DNA of 64,000 nt, from positions 3,658,001-3,722,000 of the forward strand of contig NZ_CP044222.1 in the NCBI RefSeq assembly GCF_008727795.1, in the 5' to 3' direction. Position numbers and translations under genes: made by a program. Below the pieces are notes generated by a model. That model was not told where the DNA came from. It made no database searches and saw only the letters and a list, made by a program, of their open reading frames with translations. Shown here one piece after another: positions 1 to 7,790 of the stretch (position 1 is the first letter of the stretch; the number at the start of each line of letters is the position of its first letter). Source of the stretch: Nitrincola iocasae (GTDB lineage Bacteria > Pseudomonadota > Gammaproteobacteria > Pseudomonadales > Balneatricaceae).

Positions 1-342
1 CGGCGACTGCGCCAGCCTCGTGACCCGTTGCAGATTTTGTAATTCACTGGCCAGATGGCGATCAATCAGACTCCCTCCAGCTTGCAGCTTAGGCCCGGGC
101 ATGGGCACGCCGGACTGACGTAAACGCCGCAATTCCTCTCGAGCCTCTTTGAAGCTGGCATAACCCAAACGGCGAAACAAACGGCTAATGGTCGCCTTGG
201 AGGTATCACACTGACGGCTCAGCTCAACCGAATTATAGGTCGCCAGATCATCCAGATGGTCAACAATAAACCCCGCTACCCGCCGCTCACTGGGGGAGAG
301 CTGATCATAGTTCTGGCGTATCGTCTCGGTAATCCGGCGCAT
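1..342 (-). CDS. RpiR/MurR-family transcriptional regulator, N-terminal part (cut by window edge)
   Basis: An open frame on the minus strand begins with an ATG whose complement is at 340-342 and runs off the left edge, so about 114 residues are visible. The protein opens MRRITETIRQNYDQLSPSER and has a helix-turn-helix around residues 45-65 (CDTSKATISRLFRRLGYASF), typical of the N-terminal HTH_6 domain of RpiR-family regulators. The usual C-terminal sugar-phosphate-binding SIS domain would lie outside the window and cannot be confirmed. The gene follows the ABC ATPase by 12 bp on the same strand, so it is probably the last cistron of that transporter operon and may control it. The ligand cannot be predicted. 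Family call fairly sure; link to the transporter is inference. Confidence 0.82.
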   Translation of the reverse strand, partial: MRRITETIRQNYDQLSPSERRVAGFIVDHLDDLATYNSVELSRQCDTSKATISRLFRRLGYASFKEAREELRRLRQSGVPMPGPKLQAGGSLIDRHLASELQNLQRVTRLAQSP

Positions 343-354
343 GCTGTTTCCTGG

Positions 355-1083
355 TTATAATACCGCGTTGATAAAGCTTTGCAGTTCCGGTGTAGAAGGC
401 TGATCAAAAACAGCCTTGGCTGGCCCACTTTCCCAAACCTTACCCTGGTGCATAAACACCACCCGATCACCAACATCGCGGGCAAAATTCATTTCATGGG
501 TAACCAGTACCAGGGTCATACCCTCTGCCGCCAGTTGTTCCAATACTCGCAGCACTTCGCCGACCAGTTCAGGATCCAGTGCCGAGGTAATCTCATCACA
601 GAGCAGCACCTTGGGTGACATCGCCAGAGCGCGCGCTATCGCAACACGTTGCTGCTGCCCGCCGGATAAACAATCTGGATATTCGTCGATTTTTTCAGCC
701 AGCCCCACTTTCGCCAGTTTATCCTCAGCCAGCGCACGCGCCTCCTGGGTGGATAGTTTCAACACCAGCTTGGGTGCCAGCATGATGTTTTCGCCTACAG
801 TCAGATGCGGGAACAGATTAAAGCTCTGGAACACCATGCCGACACTGCGTGCCAGCAGGCGCACCTGCTTTTCATCACTGCTGACCTCCTTATTATCTAC
901 CGTGATGACGCCTTGTTGATAGGCTTCCAGTCCATTCATGCAACGTAACAGGGTACTTTTTCCCGAACCACTGCGGCCAATAATGGAGACCACCTCTCCG
1001 GCATCAATTTTCAGATCGATACCCTTGAGTACATGCAGGTCACCGTAATACTTATGTACCTGATCAATGTTAACCAGCGCCAT
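355..1083 (-). CDS. Polar amino-acid ABC transporter ATP-binding protein (GlnQ/HisP type)
   Basis: This 242-residue cytoplasmic ATPase should energise the two permeases encoded just upstream. Walker A is GRSGSGKST at residues 36-44, the signature LSGGQQQRVAIARAL lies near residue 150, and Walker B is LLCDEITSALD, where the usual LFDEPTSALD is slightly altered. The length and the 'LVTHEMNFARDV' H-loop region fit the PAAT (amino acid) subfamily. The frame can be extended upstream to 1137, but the ATG at 1083 (MALVNIDQVHKYYGD) aligns with the family N-terminus. The start overlaps the preceding permease gene by 14 bp, showing translational coupling. The substrate is not determinable beyond 'polar amino acid or similar'. 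Confidence 0.9.
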   Translation of the reverse strand: MALVNIDQVHKYYGDLHVLKGIDLKIDAGEVVSIIGRSGSGKSTLLRCMNGLEAYQQGVITVDNKEVSSDEKQVRLLARSVGMVFQSFNLFPHLTVGENIMLAPKLVLKLSTQEARALAEDKLAKVGLAEKIDEYPDCLSGGQQQRVAIARALAMSPKVLLCDEITSALDPELVGEVLRVLEQLAAEGMTLVLVTHEMNFARDVGDRVVFMHQGKVWESGPAKAVFDQPSTPELQSFINAVL

Positions 1084-1720
1084 TGAATTTTTTCTCCAAA
1101 CGTTGACTCGCCAGGGACAGCGGATAACAGAGCGCAAAATAGATCAACGCAACCATGGCAAAAATTTTAAAGGGTTCAAAGGTGGCATTGTTCAGCATGG
1201 TACCGGCCTTGGTCAGCTCGACAAAACCGATAATAGAGGCCAAAGCAGTGCCTTTGACTACCTGTACGGAAAACCCGACCGTGGGCGCCAAGGCCACACG
1301 TACCGCTTGCGGCAGTATCACCCGGCTCAAGGTTTGCTTGAAATTCAACCCCAGGCAACGGGACGCTTCCCATTGACCACGAGGCAAGGTATCAATGCAG
1401 CCACGCCAGATCTCAGTCAAAAAGGCACTGGTGAAGAAGGTCAGCGCAAAGGCGGCCGCCGCCCAGGCTGAGATATCAAACCCCAGCAGTGAAAGACCAA
1501 AGAACACCAGAAACAGCTGCATCAGCAAGGGCGTTCCCTGAAACAGCTCGACATAGCACCGCACCAGCCACTGTAACGGTCGACGGCCACTCAAGCGCAA
1601 GGCTGTCAGCAACAGACCAACCAATGCTCCTCCGATAAAGGCCGTCAGTGACAACGCAATCGTCCACCGAGCTGCCAATAACAGATTACGGAGCAAATCC
1701 CAGTTAGAAAATTCGATCAT
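1070..1720 (-). CDS. Amino-acid ABC transporter permease (HisM/GlnP type), second permease
   Basis: A 216-residue inner-membrane protein with several hydrophobic segments and the PAAT permease EAA loop (EASRCLGLNFKQTLSRVILPQA, about residues 127-148) that contacts the ATPase. The likely start is MIEFSNWDLL at 1720; the frame extends upstream to 1762 but that part is not family-like. The ATG at 1720 overlaps the end of the upstream permease gene by 4 bp (ATGA type). The pair of dissimilar permeases indicates a heterodimeric channel. The C-terminus overlaps the ATPase start. Confidence 0.88.
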   Translation of the reverse strand: MIEFSNWDLLRNLLLAARWTIALSLTAFIGGALVGLLLTALRLSGRRPLQWLVRCYVELFQGTPLLMQLFLVFFGLSLLGFDISAWAAAAFALTFFTSAFLTEIWRGCIDTLPRGQWEASRCLGLNFKQTLSRVILPQAVRVALAPTVGFSVQVVKGTALASIIGFVELTKAGTMLNNATFEPFKIFAMVALIYFALCYPLSLASQRLEKKFNGAG

Positions 1721-2382
1721 ACCGCAGCCCTCCGGTGACGAAACAAGCGCCGCCCCACCCACTCAAATAGTTGACGCATCAGGATGGCAAACAGCAAATA
1801 CATCCCGGCAACGACCAGGTAAGCCTCAAAGCTTCTGAAACTGCGTGACTGAATAAGATTCGCGGCGTAGGTCAGATCCATCACAGATATCTGCGACACC
1901 ACCGCCGATCCCAACATCACGATGATGCACTGACTGGTCAGCGCAGGATAAATTTTCTCAAACGCCGGAATCAGTACCACGCGAAAAAACACCTGGCGAG
2001 GACTCAACCCCAGCACGCGAGCCGCTTCGACCTGAGCCTTGGGTGTTGCCGCTAAACCGGCACGGATAATCTCGGTACTATAGGCTCCGAGGTTGATCAA
2101 CATGGCCAATAACCCCGCCTCCCAAGCGGTCAGCTTGATACCGAGTGCAGGTAAACCAAAAAAGATAAAAAACAACTGCACAATAAAGGGCGTGTTACGG
2201 ATCAATTCCACATAGCTGCCAATCGCTCCGCGTAACAGTTTGCCACCGTAGTGACGGCCTGCCGCACAGGCCGTACCTATAGCCACGCCTCCCAGCGTGG
2301 CATACAAGGTCAGCACCACGGTGACCCAAAGCCCCTGCAGAAGCAGGTTGCTATAGGGCAACAGGTCACTGAAATTCAGCAT
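1717..2382 (-). CDS. Amino-acid ABC transporter permease (HisQ/GlnP type), first permease
   Basis: A 221-residue inner-membrane permease, partner of the following gene. It shows the family sequence LRGAIGSYVELIRNTPFIVQLFFIFFG after the first membrane segments and an EAA loop EAARVLGLSPRQVFFRVVLIPA. The start chosen is ATG at 2382 (MLNFSDLLPYSN), preceded by TTGAGGACGG, a good ribosome-binding site; a longer frame to 2409 would overlap the binding-protein gene. It lies 10 bp after the binding-protein gene in a five-gene minus-strand operon. Confidence 0.88.
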   Translation of the reverse strand: MLNFSDLLPYSNLLLQGLWVTVVLTLYATLGGVAIGTACAAGRHYGGKLLRGAIGSYVELIRNTPFIVQLFFIFFGLPALGIKLTAWEAGLLAMLINLGAYSTEIIRAGLAATPKAQVEAARVLGLSPRQVFFRVVLIPAFEKIYPALTSQCIIVMLGSAVVSQISVMDLTYAANLIQSRSFRSFEAYLVVAGMYLLFAILMRQLFEWVGRRLFRHRRAAV

Positions 2383-2392
2383 CAATCCGTCC

Positions 2393-3196
2393 TCAAGAAC
2401 CGAAGCCATCAGGCAAAGGCGCGCGCAACCAGGTTTCTGAAATACTATTCAAGGTGCCATCTTGCAATGCCTGGGCAATGATTTCATTCACCCGTGCCTG
2501 CAGCTCAGCTTCACCTTTGTTCAGGCCGATATAACAAGGTGAGTCACGCAGCATGAACTTGGTCACTGGCGCTTGCTCAGGGCGACGCTCGGCAATTTCT
2601 GCCGCTACCAGGTTGCCAGTGGCAATCAACTGAACCTGTCCGGAGAGATAGGCTGACAAAGTGGTATTGTTGTCTTCGAAACGCTGCAGTGTGGCATCAG
2701 CTGGCAGGACTTTTTCCAGCTCCATATCTTCTACCGCGCCGCGGGTGACCCCTACGACATGACCACTAAGATCTTCTGGCGCGGCTACAGCGATGTCCGG
2801 GTTACCAAAAACGCCCAGAAAGAAAGGCGCATAAGCATCGCTGAAATCTATGGCCCGTTCACGCTCTTCGTTTTTACCCAGGCTGGAGATCACCAGGTCG
2901 GCACGTCCAGTTTGCAGGTAAGGTATGCGGTTGGCACTGGTCACGGTAATCAATTCAACACTCACACCCAGCTGTTCACCGATGTAATTGGCCATATCGA
3001 TATCATAGCCACGCGGCTGCATATCGGTACCAACAGAGCCGAAAGGTGGAAAATCCTGGGGTACCGCCACCCGAATCACACCACGTTCTTCAATCTCACT
3101 CAGCAGGTTTGCCTGGGCACTGATCGACAGGGTTACAGCCACCGCCGCCACACTGGCGAGCAGTCCGCGCTTAAATGTTTTAAAGGTTTTCTTCAT
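2393..3196 (-). CDS. Periplasmic amino-acid-binding protein of ABC transporter (SBP family 3)
   Basis: A 267-residue protein with a cleavable Sec signal (MKKTFKTFKRGLLASVAAVA followed by a hydrophobic stretch and SAQA, about residues 1-29). The mature part has the SBP_bac_3 pattern: GVIRVAVPQDFPPFG, GYDIDMANYIGEQLG, GRADLVISSLGKNEERERAIDFSDAY. The last is the conserved region that binds the amino-acid carboxylate or ammonium group. It is the first gene of the minus-strand transporter operon, so its promoter lies in the 3197-3604 gap. The exact amino acid is not predictable from sequence alone. Confidence 0.9.
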   Translation of the reverse strand: MKKTFKTFKRGLLASVAAVAVTLSISAQANLLSEIEERGVIRVAVPQDFPPFGSVGTDMQPRGYDIDMANYIGEQLGVSVELITVTSANRIPYLQTGRADLVISSLGKNEERERAIDFSDAYAPFFLGVFGNPDIAVAAPEDLSGHVVGVTRGAVEDMELEKVLPADATLQRFEDNNTTLSAYLSGQVQLIATGNLVAAEIAERRPEQAPVTKFMLRDSPCYIGLNKGEAELQARVNEIIAQALQDGTLNSISETWLRAPLPDGFGS

Positions 3197-3554
3197 CTAG
3201 CTATCCTCAGTCAGGTTGGTCGTTATTGCAACTTTTGATTCACACAAAATAGCTTCTGCAACAAAAGTGCCAAAACCAAACCGCAAAGAAAAAAGAGTGA
3301 AAATATGCTTAAGATCAACTAAATGAAAAAAACTTATGCCGGTATGACGAATATCTAGGCTAGTATTCTGAATTCAATCGGTGCATCTACGCACTAAAAT
3401 GTGGCAAAACACATCTACGAGGCCGGGGAACCCAAGGCTAACTCGCCCCACTATGGATTGGTACATGACTCTAAGAAATTTTTCATCAAATAGAAATGAG
3501 AATCGAATAGCATCATGCCGACCACTTTTGCTATGATGCATTAACACGAAAAAC
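3197..3554. other. Intergenic region between divergent ABC-transporter operon and PspA/flotillin cluster
   Basis: About 360 bp of A+T-rich DNA without a credible gene. It must hold the promoter of the minus-strand binding-protein gene and lead into the operator-like repeat at 3555-3588. Repeated GCAAC(T/A)(T/A)TTG-like words occur at about 3227-3236 and 3257-3269 near the binding-protein start. A short G+C-rich patch lies at 3419-3450. I see no tRNA, IS end or clear terminator. Confidence 0.5.
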
Positions 3555-3588
3555 CATTACATGTAAGCTTGACATTTTACATGTAATG
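3555..3588. repeat. Perfect 12-bp inverted repeat, probable operator of the downstream cluster
   Basis: CATTACATGTAA at 3555-3566 and its exact reverse complement TTACATGTAATG at 3577-3588 are separated by 10 bp. Each arm contains the smaller palindrome TTACATGTAA or nearly so, giving a two-site look. The repeat ends 16 bp before the ATG at 3605, where it would overlap the promoter or leader of the DUF2170-pspA-flotillin operon. No T-run follows, so it is not terminator-like. Operator function, and autoregulation by the first gene's product, is inference. Confidence 0.6.
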
Positions 3589-3604
3589 ACTAAATATTAT
3601 CACC

Positions 3605-4258
3605 ATGAAAAAACCAAAAACATCAGCCGACTACCAACGTGAGTATCGCAAACGTCTACGCGATCAAGGCCTAGTTAAAAAGGAGGTATGGATTCATCCG
3701 AACCACGCTAGGATTTTGTCTCAATACGAGCAGGTTTTTCGCAACCCTTTGATTACTAGCGGTAAAACATGCAATACCCAACTTAAGGAAATAGAGGTAA
3801 GTATGAACAAAAAGAACACATGGACTACACATTCTCTGTTTGAAGCCCTGCTTGAAACAGAAATGGTGTCGTCGAATCAAGCTAGTATAAAGCTGGAAGA
3901 GAGTACAAAAGCAACGATCCACATGGTATTGCATTCCATGGGAGATCTTCCTGTTTATGTTACCGTCGCCGGTGAACAGATTCTGGCTGAAAGTCTTTTA
4001 TGGCCCCAGGATATGGTTAATGATGTCGTGGCCTTCAATGATGAAGTTCTCGTTACCCATAAAATTTTCCCCCTATCGACAATCAGTCTGGATACCTTAC
4101 CGACAGGTGAGCGTTATTACACCATGTTCGGCGCGCTGAGTGCTTTTTCATCACTCTTCGATGTTGTTTTTGAAATTGAGTTATTAGCAGACAATGTCAT
4201 CAAGGCAGCGGATGCCTATTCAAAATTCTTGCCTAGTCAAATGATGGTGGAGGTGTAG
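3605..4258 (+). CDS. DUF2170 (YjfI-like) protein with basic N-terminal extension
   Basis: A 217-residue protein. The C-terminal two thirds (about residues 75-215, including DLPVYVTVAGEQILAESLLWP and YYTMFGALSAFSS) resemble DUF2170, the family of E. coli YjfI, which is encoded next to a PspA homologue. The first ~45 residues (KTSADYQREYRKRLRDQGLVKKEVWI) are strongly basic and resemble the short DNA-binding or ribbon-helix-helix-like segment found in small antitoxin or regulator proteins. Cysteine-poor, no membrane segment or signal peptide. It is the first gene of a plus-strand cluster, 16 bp after an inverted repeat, and ends 1 bp before pspA. A role as autoregulator or PspA partner is inference; biochemical function is unknown. 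Confidence 0.75.
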   Translation: MKKPKTSADYQREYRKRLRDQGLVKKEVWIHPNHARILSQYEQVFRNPLITSGKTCNTQLKEIEVSMNKKNTWTTHSLFEALLETEMVSSNQASIKLEESTKATIHMVLHSMGDLPVYVTVAGEQILAESLLWPQDMVNDVVAFNDEVLVTHKIFPLSTISLDTLPTGERYYTMFGALSAFSSLFDVVFEIELLADNVIKAADAYSKFLPSQMMVEV

Positions 4259-4259
4259 C

Positions 4260-4967
4260 ATGGCCGTATGGAGTAAGTTAATGACAGCTTTGCGTGGCAA
4301 TGCTAATGCGCTCGGTGAGTCCATAGTCGACAGCCAGGCAATGGTGATACTGGATGAAGAGATTCGCAATGCCGGGACAGAGCTTAATCAAGCCAAACTC
4401 GCTTTAGCAGAAATCATGGCCAAGCACCGTGTTGCAACTGATAAGCTAACGGTGCTTAAAGGCCAGGTTACAGAGTATGAAGACTATGCACTTGCCGCAC
4501 TGGAAAAAGGCAAAGAAGACTTAGCACAAGAAGTGGCCCTAAAAATTGCCAATATTGAAACTGAATTAGCGCAACAGCAAGAAATCGTCGATCACTACGG
4601 TAAAAGTGTTGATCAACTGCGCACTGCTGTCCAATCTGCAGAAGGTAACTTAAAGCGCTTACGTCAACAAGCCGATACGGTGCTTGCTACTGAGTCGGTT
4701 CAACGCGCCCAAGCCGCCGTTGCCAGCCGCTATGCCGGCGGTCAAGCCAAGTTACAAACCGCTATGGATTCGCTGGAGCGAATTAAAATGAAACAAGCCG
4801 AAAATGCGGCCAGAATGGAATCTGCTCAGGAATTAGAAGCCGAAAGTCGAGGCGATGTGTTAACCGAAAAATTACGAGCAGCCGGTATTACGCCACAGGA
4901 AACAAGCGCTACCAATGTTCTAAATCGGTTAAAGGAAAAACAACAAACCAAGCAGAATAATGCTTAA
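4260..4967 (+). CDS. PspA/IM30 (YjfJ-like) membrane-remodelling protein
   Basis: A 235-residue, highly charged, almost wholly helical protein (MAVWSKLMTALRGNANALGE at the N-terminus, then long coiled-coil from about residue 25 to 190). This matches the PspA/IM30 family, which belongs to the ESCRT-III superfamily and binds and remodels the inner membrane. The N-terminal helix is amphipathic, as needed for membrane binding. The start ATG follows the upstream stop by one base, so translation is coupled to the DUF2170 gene, the same pairing as yjfI-yjfJ of E. coli. No pspB, pspC or pspF homologue is present in the window, so this is not the classical Psp operon. Confidence 0.88.
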   Translation: MAVWSKLMTALRGNANALGESIVDSQAMVILDEEIRNAGTELNQAKLALAEIMAKHRVATDKLTVLKGQVTEYEDYALAALEKGKEDLAQEVALKIANIETELAQQQEIVDHYGKSVDQLRTAVQSAEGNLKRLRQQADTVLATESVQRAQAAVASRYAGGQAKLQTAMDSLERIKMKQAENAARMESAQELEAESRGDVLTEKLRAAGITPQETSATNVLNRLKEKQQTKQNNA

Positions 4968-5006
4968 AATATAGATTAAGCGATCATTCAATAGGAGTAA
5001 TTAACA

Positions 5007-5648
5007 ATGGACGTTTTTATTTTAATTATTGCCAGCTATCCCGTGGCAGTTTTTACTTCTCTCCTATTGGTAGTTGTAATCTACTGGTTAATAGCAATTC
5101 TCGGATTAATTGATATTGACACTCTGGATCTCCCAGAGATCGATGCTGATGCAGAACTTGATAGCCTGGAAGGGTTAACAGGTGTTGCGGGCTTTCTTAT
5201 AAAGCTTGGCTTTCAGGGAATTCCGGTGATGGTTATATTGAGTCTACTGACACTGGTAGCCTGGTGGACTTCCTATTTTTGTGTCTGGCTACTTCCTTTT
5301 GCTTTAAATGGCATTTGGAAATTGGTATTAGGCACTGCCATCTTAATCACTTCCTTTATTTTTGCGCTCTTGATCACTCGATTTTTAGTGATCCCTTTAA
5401 AGCCGCTATTTAGAAAAAACACAGCAAGAAGCAAGAGAAGTTTTTTAGGCCAAGCTGTTGTCATACGAAGCTCCCGCGTTGACGAGCATTTCGGACAAGC
5501 TGAGTTCAACGATGCTGGAGCCGGTTTGATCTTAAATATTCGTGCAAAAACACCCAATCAGCTCAAAAAAAATGATCGTGTCATACTACTTGAATACCTT
5601 GAAAAAGATCATGTCTATCTGGTAATCCCCGAAAGGGACTTTTATTAA
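5007..5648 (+). CDS. YqiJ-like inner-membrane protein with C-terminal OB/NfeD-like domain
   Basis: A 213-residue protein with three or four hydrophobic segments (about residues 3-33, 66-92 and 100-127) and a soluble C-terminal region, about 145-213 (LGQAVVIRSSRVDEHFGQAE ending in VYLVIPERDFY), that looks like the small beta-barrel of YqiJ/NfeD proteins. The length is close to E. coli YqiJ. In E. coli yqiJ precedes the flotillin gene yqiK, and NfeD-type proteins are known flotillin partners; here the next gene, 17 bp on, is also a flotillin. An acidic linker (DIDTLDLPEIDADAELD) sits between the first and second membrane segments. Likely role: membrane partner of the flotillin. Identification by architecture and context rather than strong motifs. 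Confidence 0.72.
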   Translation: MDVFILIIASYPVAVFTSLLLVVVIYWLIAILGLIDIDTLDLPEIDADAELDSLEGLTGVAGFLIKLGFQGIPVMVILSLLTLVAWWTSYFCVWLLPFALNGIWKLVLGTAILITSFIFALLITRFLVIPLKPLFRKNTARSKRSFLGQAVVIRSSRVDEHFGQAEFNDAGAGLILNIRAKTPNQLKKNDRVILLEYLEKDHVYLVIPERDFY

Positions 5649-5665
5649 AAAATTGGAGAATTAGA

Positions 5666-7705
5666 ATGGATTTGTCACTCTTGATGCCTTTACTAACAGG
5701 CGTTGCAATTTTTGTCATATTTATCCTTGGAGTGCTTGCTTTATTCAAGGCATTTTATGTCAAAGTACCTCAGGGTTGGGCGTTAATTATTAATGATATG
5801 TCAAAAACACCCAAAGTGTACTTTACAGGCGGGATGGTATTACCTGTAATACATAAAAAAGAAGGTATGAAAATATCTTTAATAACACTTGAGGTTGATC
5901 GACGGGGCAAAGAAGGTTTAATTTGTGCGGACAACATGAGGGCTGACATTAATGTTCATTTCTATCTTCGAGTGAATGAAACCGCCGAAGATGTTTTGAA
6001 GGTTGCTAAAGCAATTGGTGTTGATCGAGCATCTGATCGTCTAGCCGTTAACGAGCTCTTCTCAGCTAAATTTTCAGAAGCATTAAAAACTGTAGGTAAG
6101 CAAATAGATTTTGTTAAGCTATTTGAGGATCGCCAATTTTTCCGCGACAAAATTATCGAAACCATTGGTAATGACTTAAATGGTTATGTGCTGGAAGATG
6201 TGGCAATTGATTATCTGGAACAAACTCCACGAGAAGCACTTGATGCAAACAATATCCTTGATTCCGAGGGTATTCGTAAGATTACGGAGTTAACTGCCAG
6301 ACAAAATGTTATTACTAATGAGTTAGAACGTAATAAACAATTAGCAATAACCAAAAAAGATGTTGAAACACGTGAAGCCATGCTGGCGTTAGAACGCCAA
6401 CAAGCCGATGCCGAAGCACGACAAAAGCGCGAAATCGACACAATCAAAGCACGAGAAGCCGCTGAGACACAAAAAACAGTTGAGGAAGAACGACTAAGAG
6501 CTGAAACCGCTCGAATTGAAACTGACTTACGCTTGAGTATCCAGGAAGAAAACAAACAACGTGAAATCGAAGTTGCACAACAAAATAGAGAACGCGCTAT
6601 TGCCGTTGAAGAAGAAAAAGTAAAAAGAGCCAGAGAGCTAGAACAAGTCGCTCGTGAAAAAGAGGTGGCACTACAGCAAATTGAAAAAGAAAAAGCGTTA
6701 GAAATTGAGAAGAAAAACATTGCTGCTGTGGTACGAGAACGTGTCGCGGTTGAAAAAACCGTTGCCGAGGAAGAAGAGCTTACTAAAGCTGTGCGGGCAA
6801 TTTCCGAGGCTGAACGTCTGAAAGATGTGACTATCTTACATGCGACAGCTCAAGCAGAAGAAGAATTGGTTAAACAAGTAAAATCGGCTGAAGCCGCTGA
6901 AATTACAGCGAAACATCGTGGCCAGGAAGTCAATATTTTGGCACAGGCTGAACTGGAATCAGCCAGCAAAACCGCAGAAGCCAAGAAAAAGCTCGCCGAA
7001 GGGATTGAGGCAGAAGAAGCAGCAAGCGGCTTAGCCATTGCCAAAGTCAAAATAGCGAATGCCCAGGCGATTGAAAAAGAGGGTGCGGCTGAAGCGCGTG
7101 TATTAGAACTAAAAGCACTTGCCGATGCGCAGGGTATGGAACAGCGAGGATTGGCTGAAGCACGCGTTAAAACAGCGAATGCCGAAGCAACGGAAAAACA
7201 GGGTCTGGTTGAGGTCCATGTGTTAGAAGAGCGTTTGACAGCAGAGGCTCAAGGCGAAGAACAATTAGGCATGGCACGTGCTAAAGCGAATAAAGAACAA
7301 GGTCTCGCCGAAGCGGCCGTCATTCGAGAACGCTTCAAAGCCGAAGCCGATGGTCTGGTTGAGAAGTTTACAGCGATGAACTCTATGACCGAAAATTCTC
7401 GCGAGCATGAAGAGTTCCGCATGAAACTTGAAAAGGATTTCGAGCAAGCATTGGCCTCTATTGCGGCTAATAAAGACATCGCCGCCGATCAAGCCACAGT
7501 TCTCGCCTCCGCACTGGGTAATGCCAACATTGATATTGTCGGTGGCCAGGGTGATTATTTTGATACCTTTGCTAAATCATTATCCTTGGGTAAAGCAATC
7601 GAAGGCGTGGCTGGAAAAAGTCCTAACATTCAGGCCTTACTGAACAAGTTCTTATCCGGCCAGCTTCCAACTGGTAATGAAAGCAAAGAAAGAGCGGATA
7701 GTTGA
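5666..7705 (+). CDS. Flotillin (SPFH/band 7) protein, YqiK-like, unusually long
   Basis: A 679-residue protein with an N-terminal membrane anchor (about residues 5-30), an SPFH/band-7 domain (about 30-200, with GMVLPVIHKKEGMKISLITLEVD and DNMRADINVHFYLRVN), and then a very long Glu/Ala/Arg/Lys-rich coiled coil (about 205-600). A small C-terminal region follows with the Gly/Ala-containing tail typical of flotillin oligomerisation. Flotillins form membrane-attached cages or microdomains. E. coli YqiK is shorter (about 550 residues); the extra length is in the coiled coil, where degenerate ~20-residue units such as EKQGLVEVHVLEERLTAEAQ recur around residues 470-580. It lies between the YqiJ-like gene and the giant ATPase and is presumably co-transcribed with them. 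Confidence 0.88.
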   Translation: MDLSLLMPLLTGVAIFVIFILGVLALFKAFYVKVPQGWALIINDMSKTPKVYFTGGMVLPVIHKKEGMKISLITLEVDRRGKEGLICADNMRADINVHFYLRVNETAEDVLKVAKAIGVDRASDRLAVNELFSAKFSEALKTVGKQIDFVKLFEDRQFFRDKIIETIGNDLNGYVLEDVAIDYLEQTPREALDANNILDSEGIRKITELTARQNVITNELERNKQLAITKKDVETREAMLALERQQADAEARQKREIDTIKAREAAETQKTVEEERLRAETARIETDLRLSIQEENKQREIEVAQQNRERAIAVEEEKVKRARELEQVAREKEVALQQIEKEKALEIEKKNIAAVVRERVAVEKTVAEEEELTKAVRAISEAERLKDVTILHATAQAEEELVKQVKSAEAAEITAKHRGQEVNILAQAELESASKTAEAKKKLAEGIEAEEAASGLAIAKVKIANAQAIEKEGAAEARVLELKALADAQGMEQRGLAEARVKTANAEATEKQGLVEVHVLEERLTAEAQGEEQLGMARAKANKEQGLAEAAVIRERFKAEADGLVEKFTAMNSMTENSREHEEFRMKLEKDFEQALASIAANKDIAADQATVLASALGNANIDIVGGQGDYFDTFAKSLSLGKAIEGVAGKSPNIQALLNKFLSGQLPTGNESKERADS

Positions 7706-7734
7706 GGCGGCGTAAATAGCATCAATTTATTAAA

Positions 7735-7760
7735 CAGCGCTTAGCTTAGGCTGAGCGCTG
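7735..7760 (+). other. Stem-loop between flotillin and ATPase genes
   Basis: CAGCGCT at 7735-7741 and AGCGCTG at 7754-7760 form a perfect 7-bp stem that can be extended inward by two pairs, with a small loop. The following bases (CTCATC) are not a T-run, so this is not a classical terminator. It could be a partial terminator or mRNA-stabilising element that lowers ATPase expression relative to flotillin. Function is inference. Confidence 0.4.
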
Positions 7761-7790
7761 CTCATCTAGCAAACCATAAGGATAGTGAAG

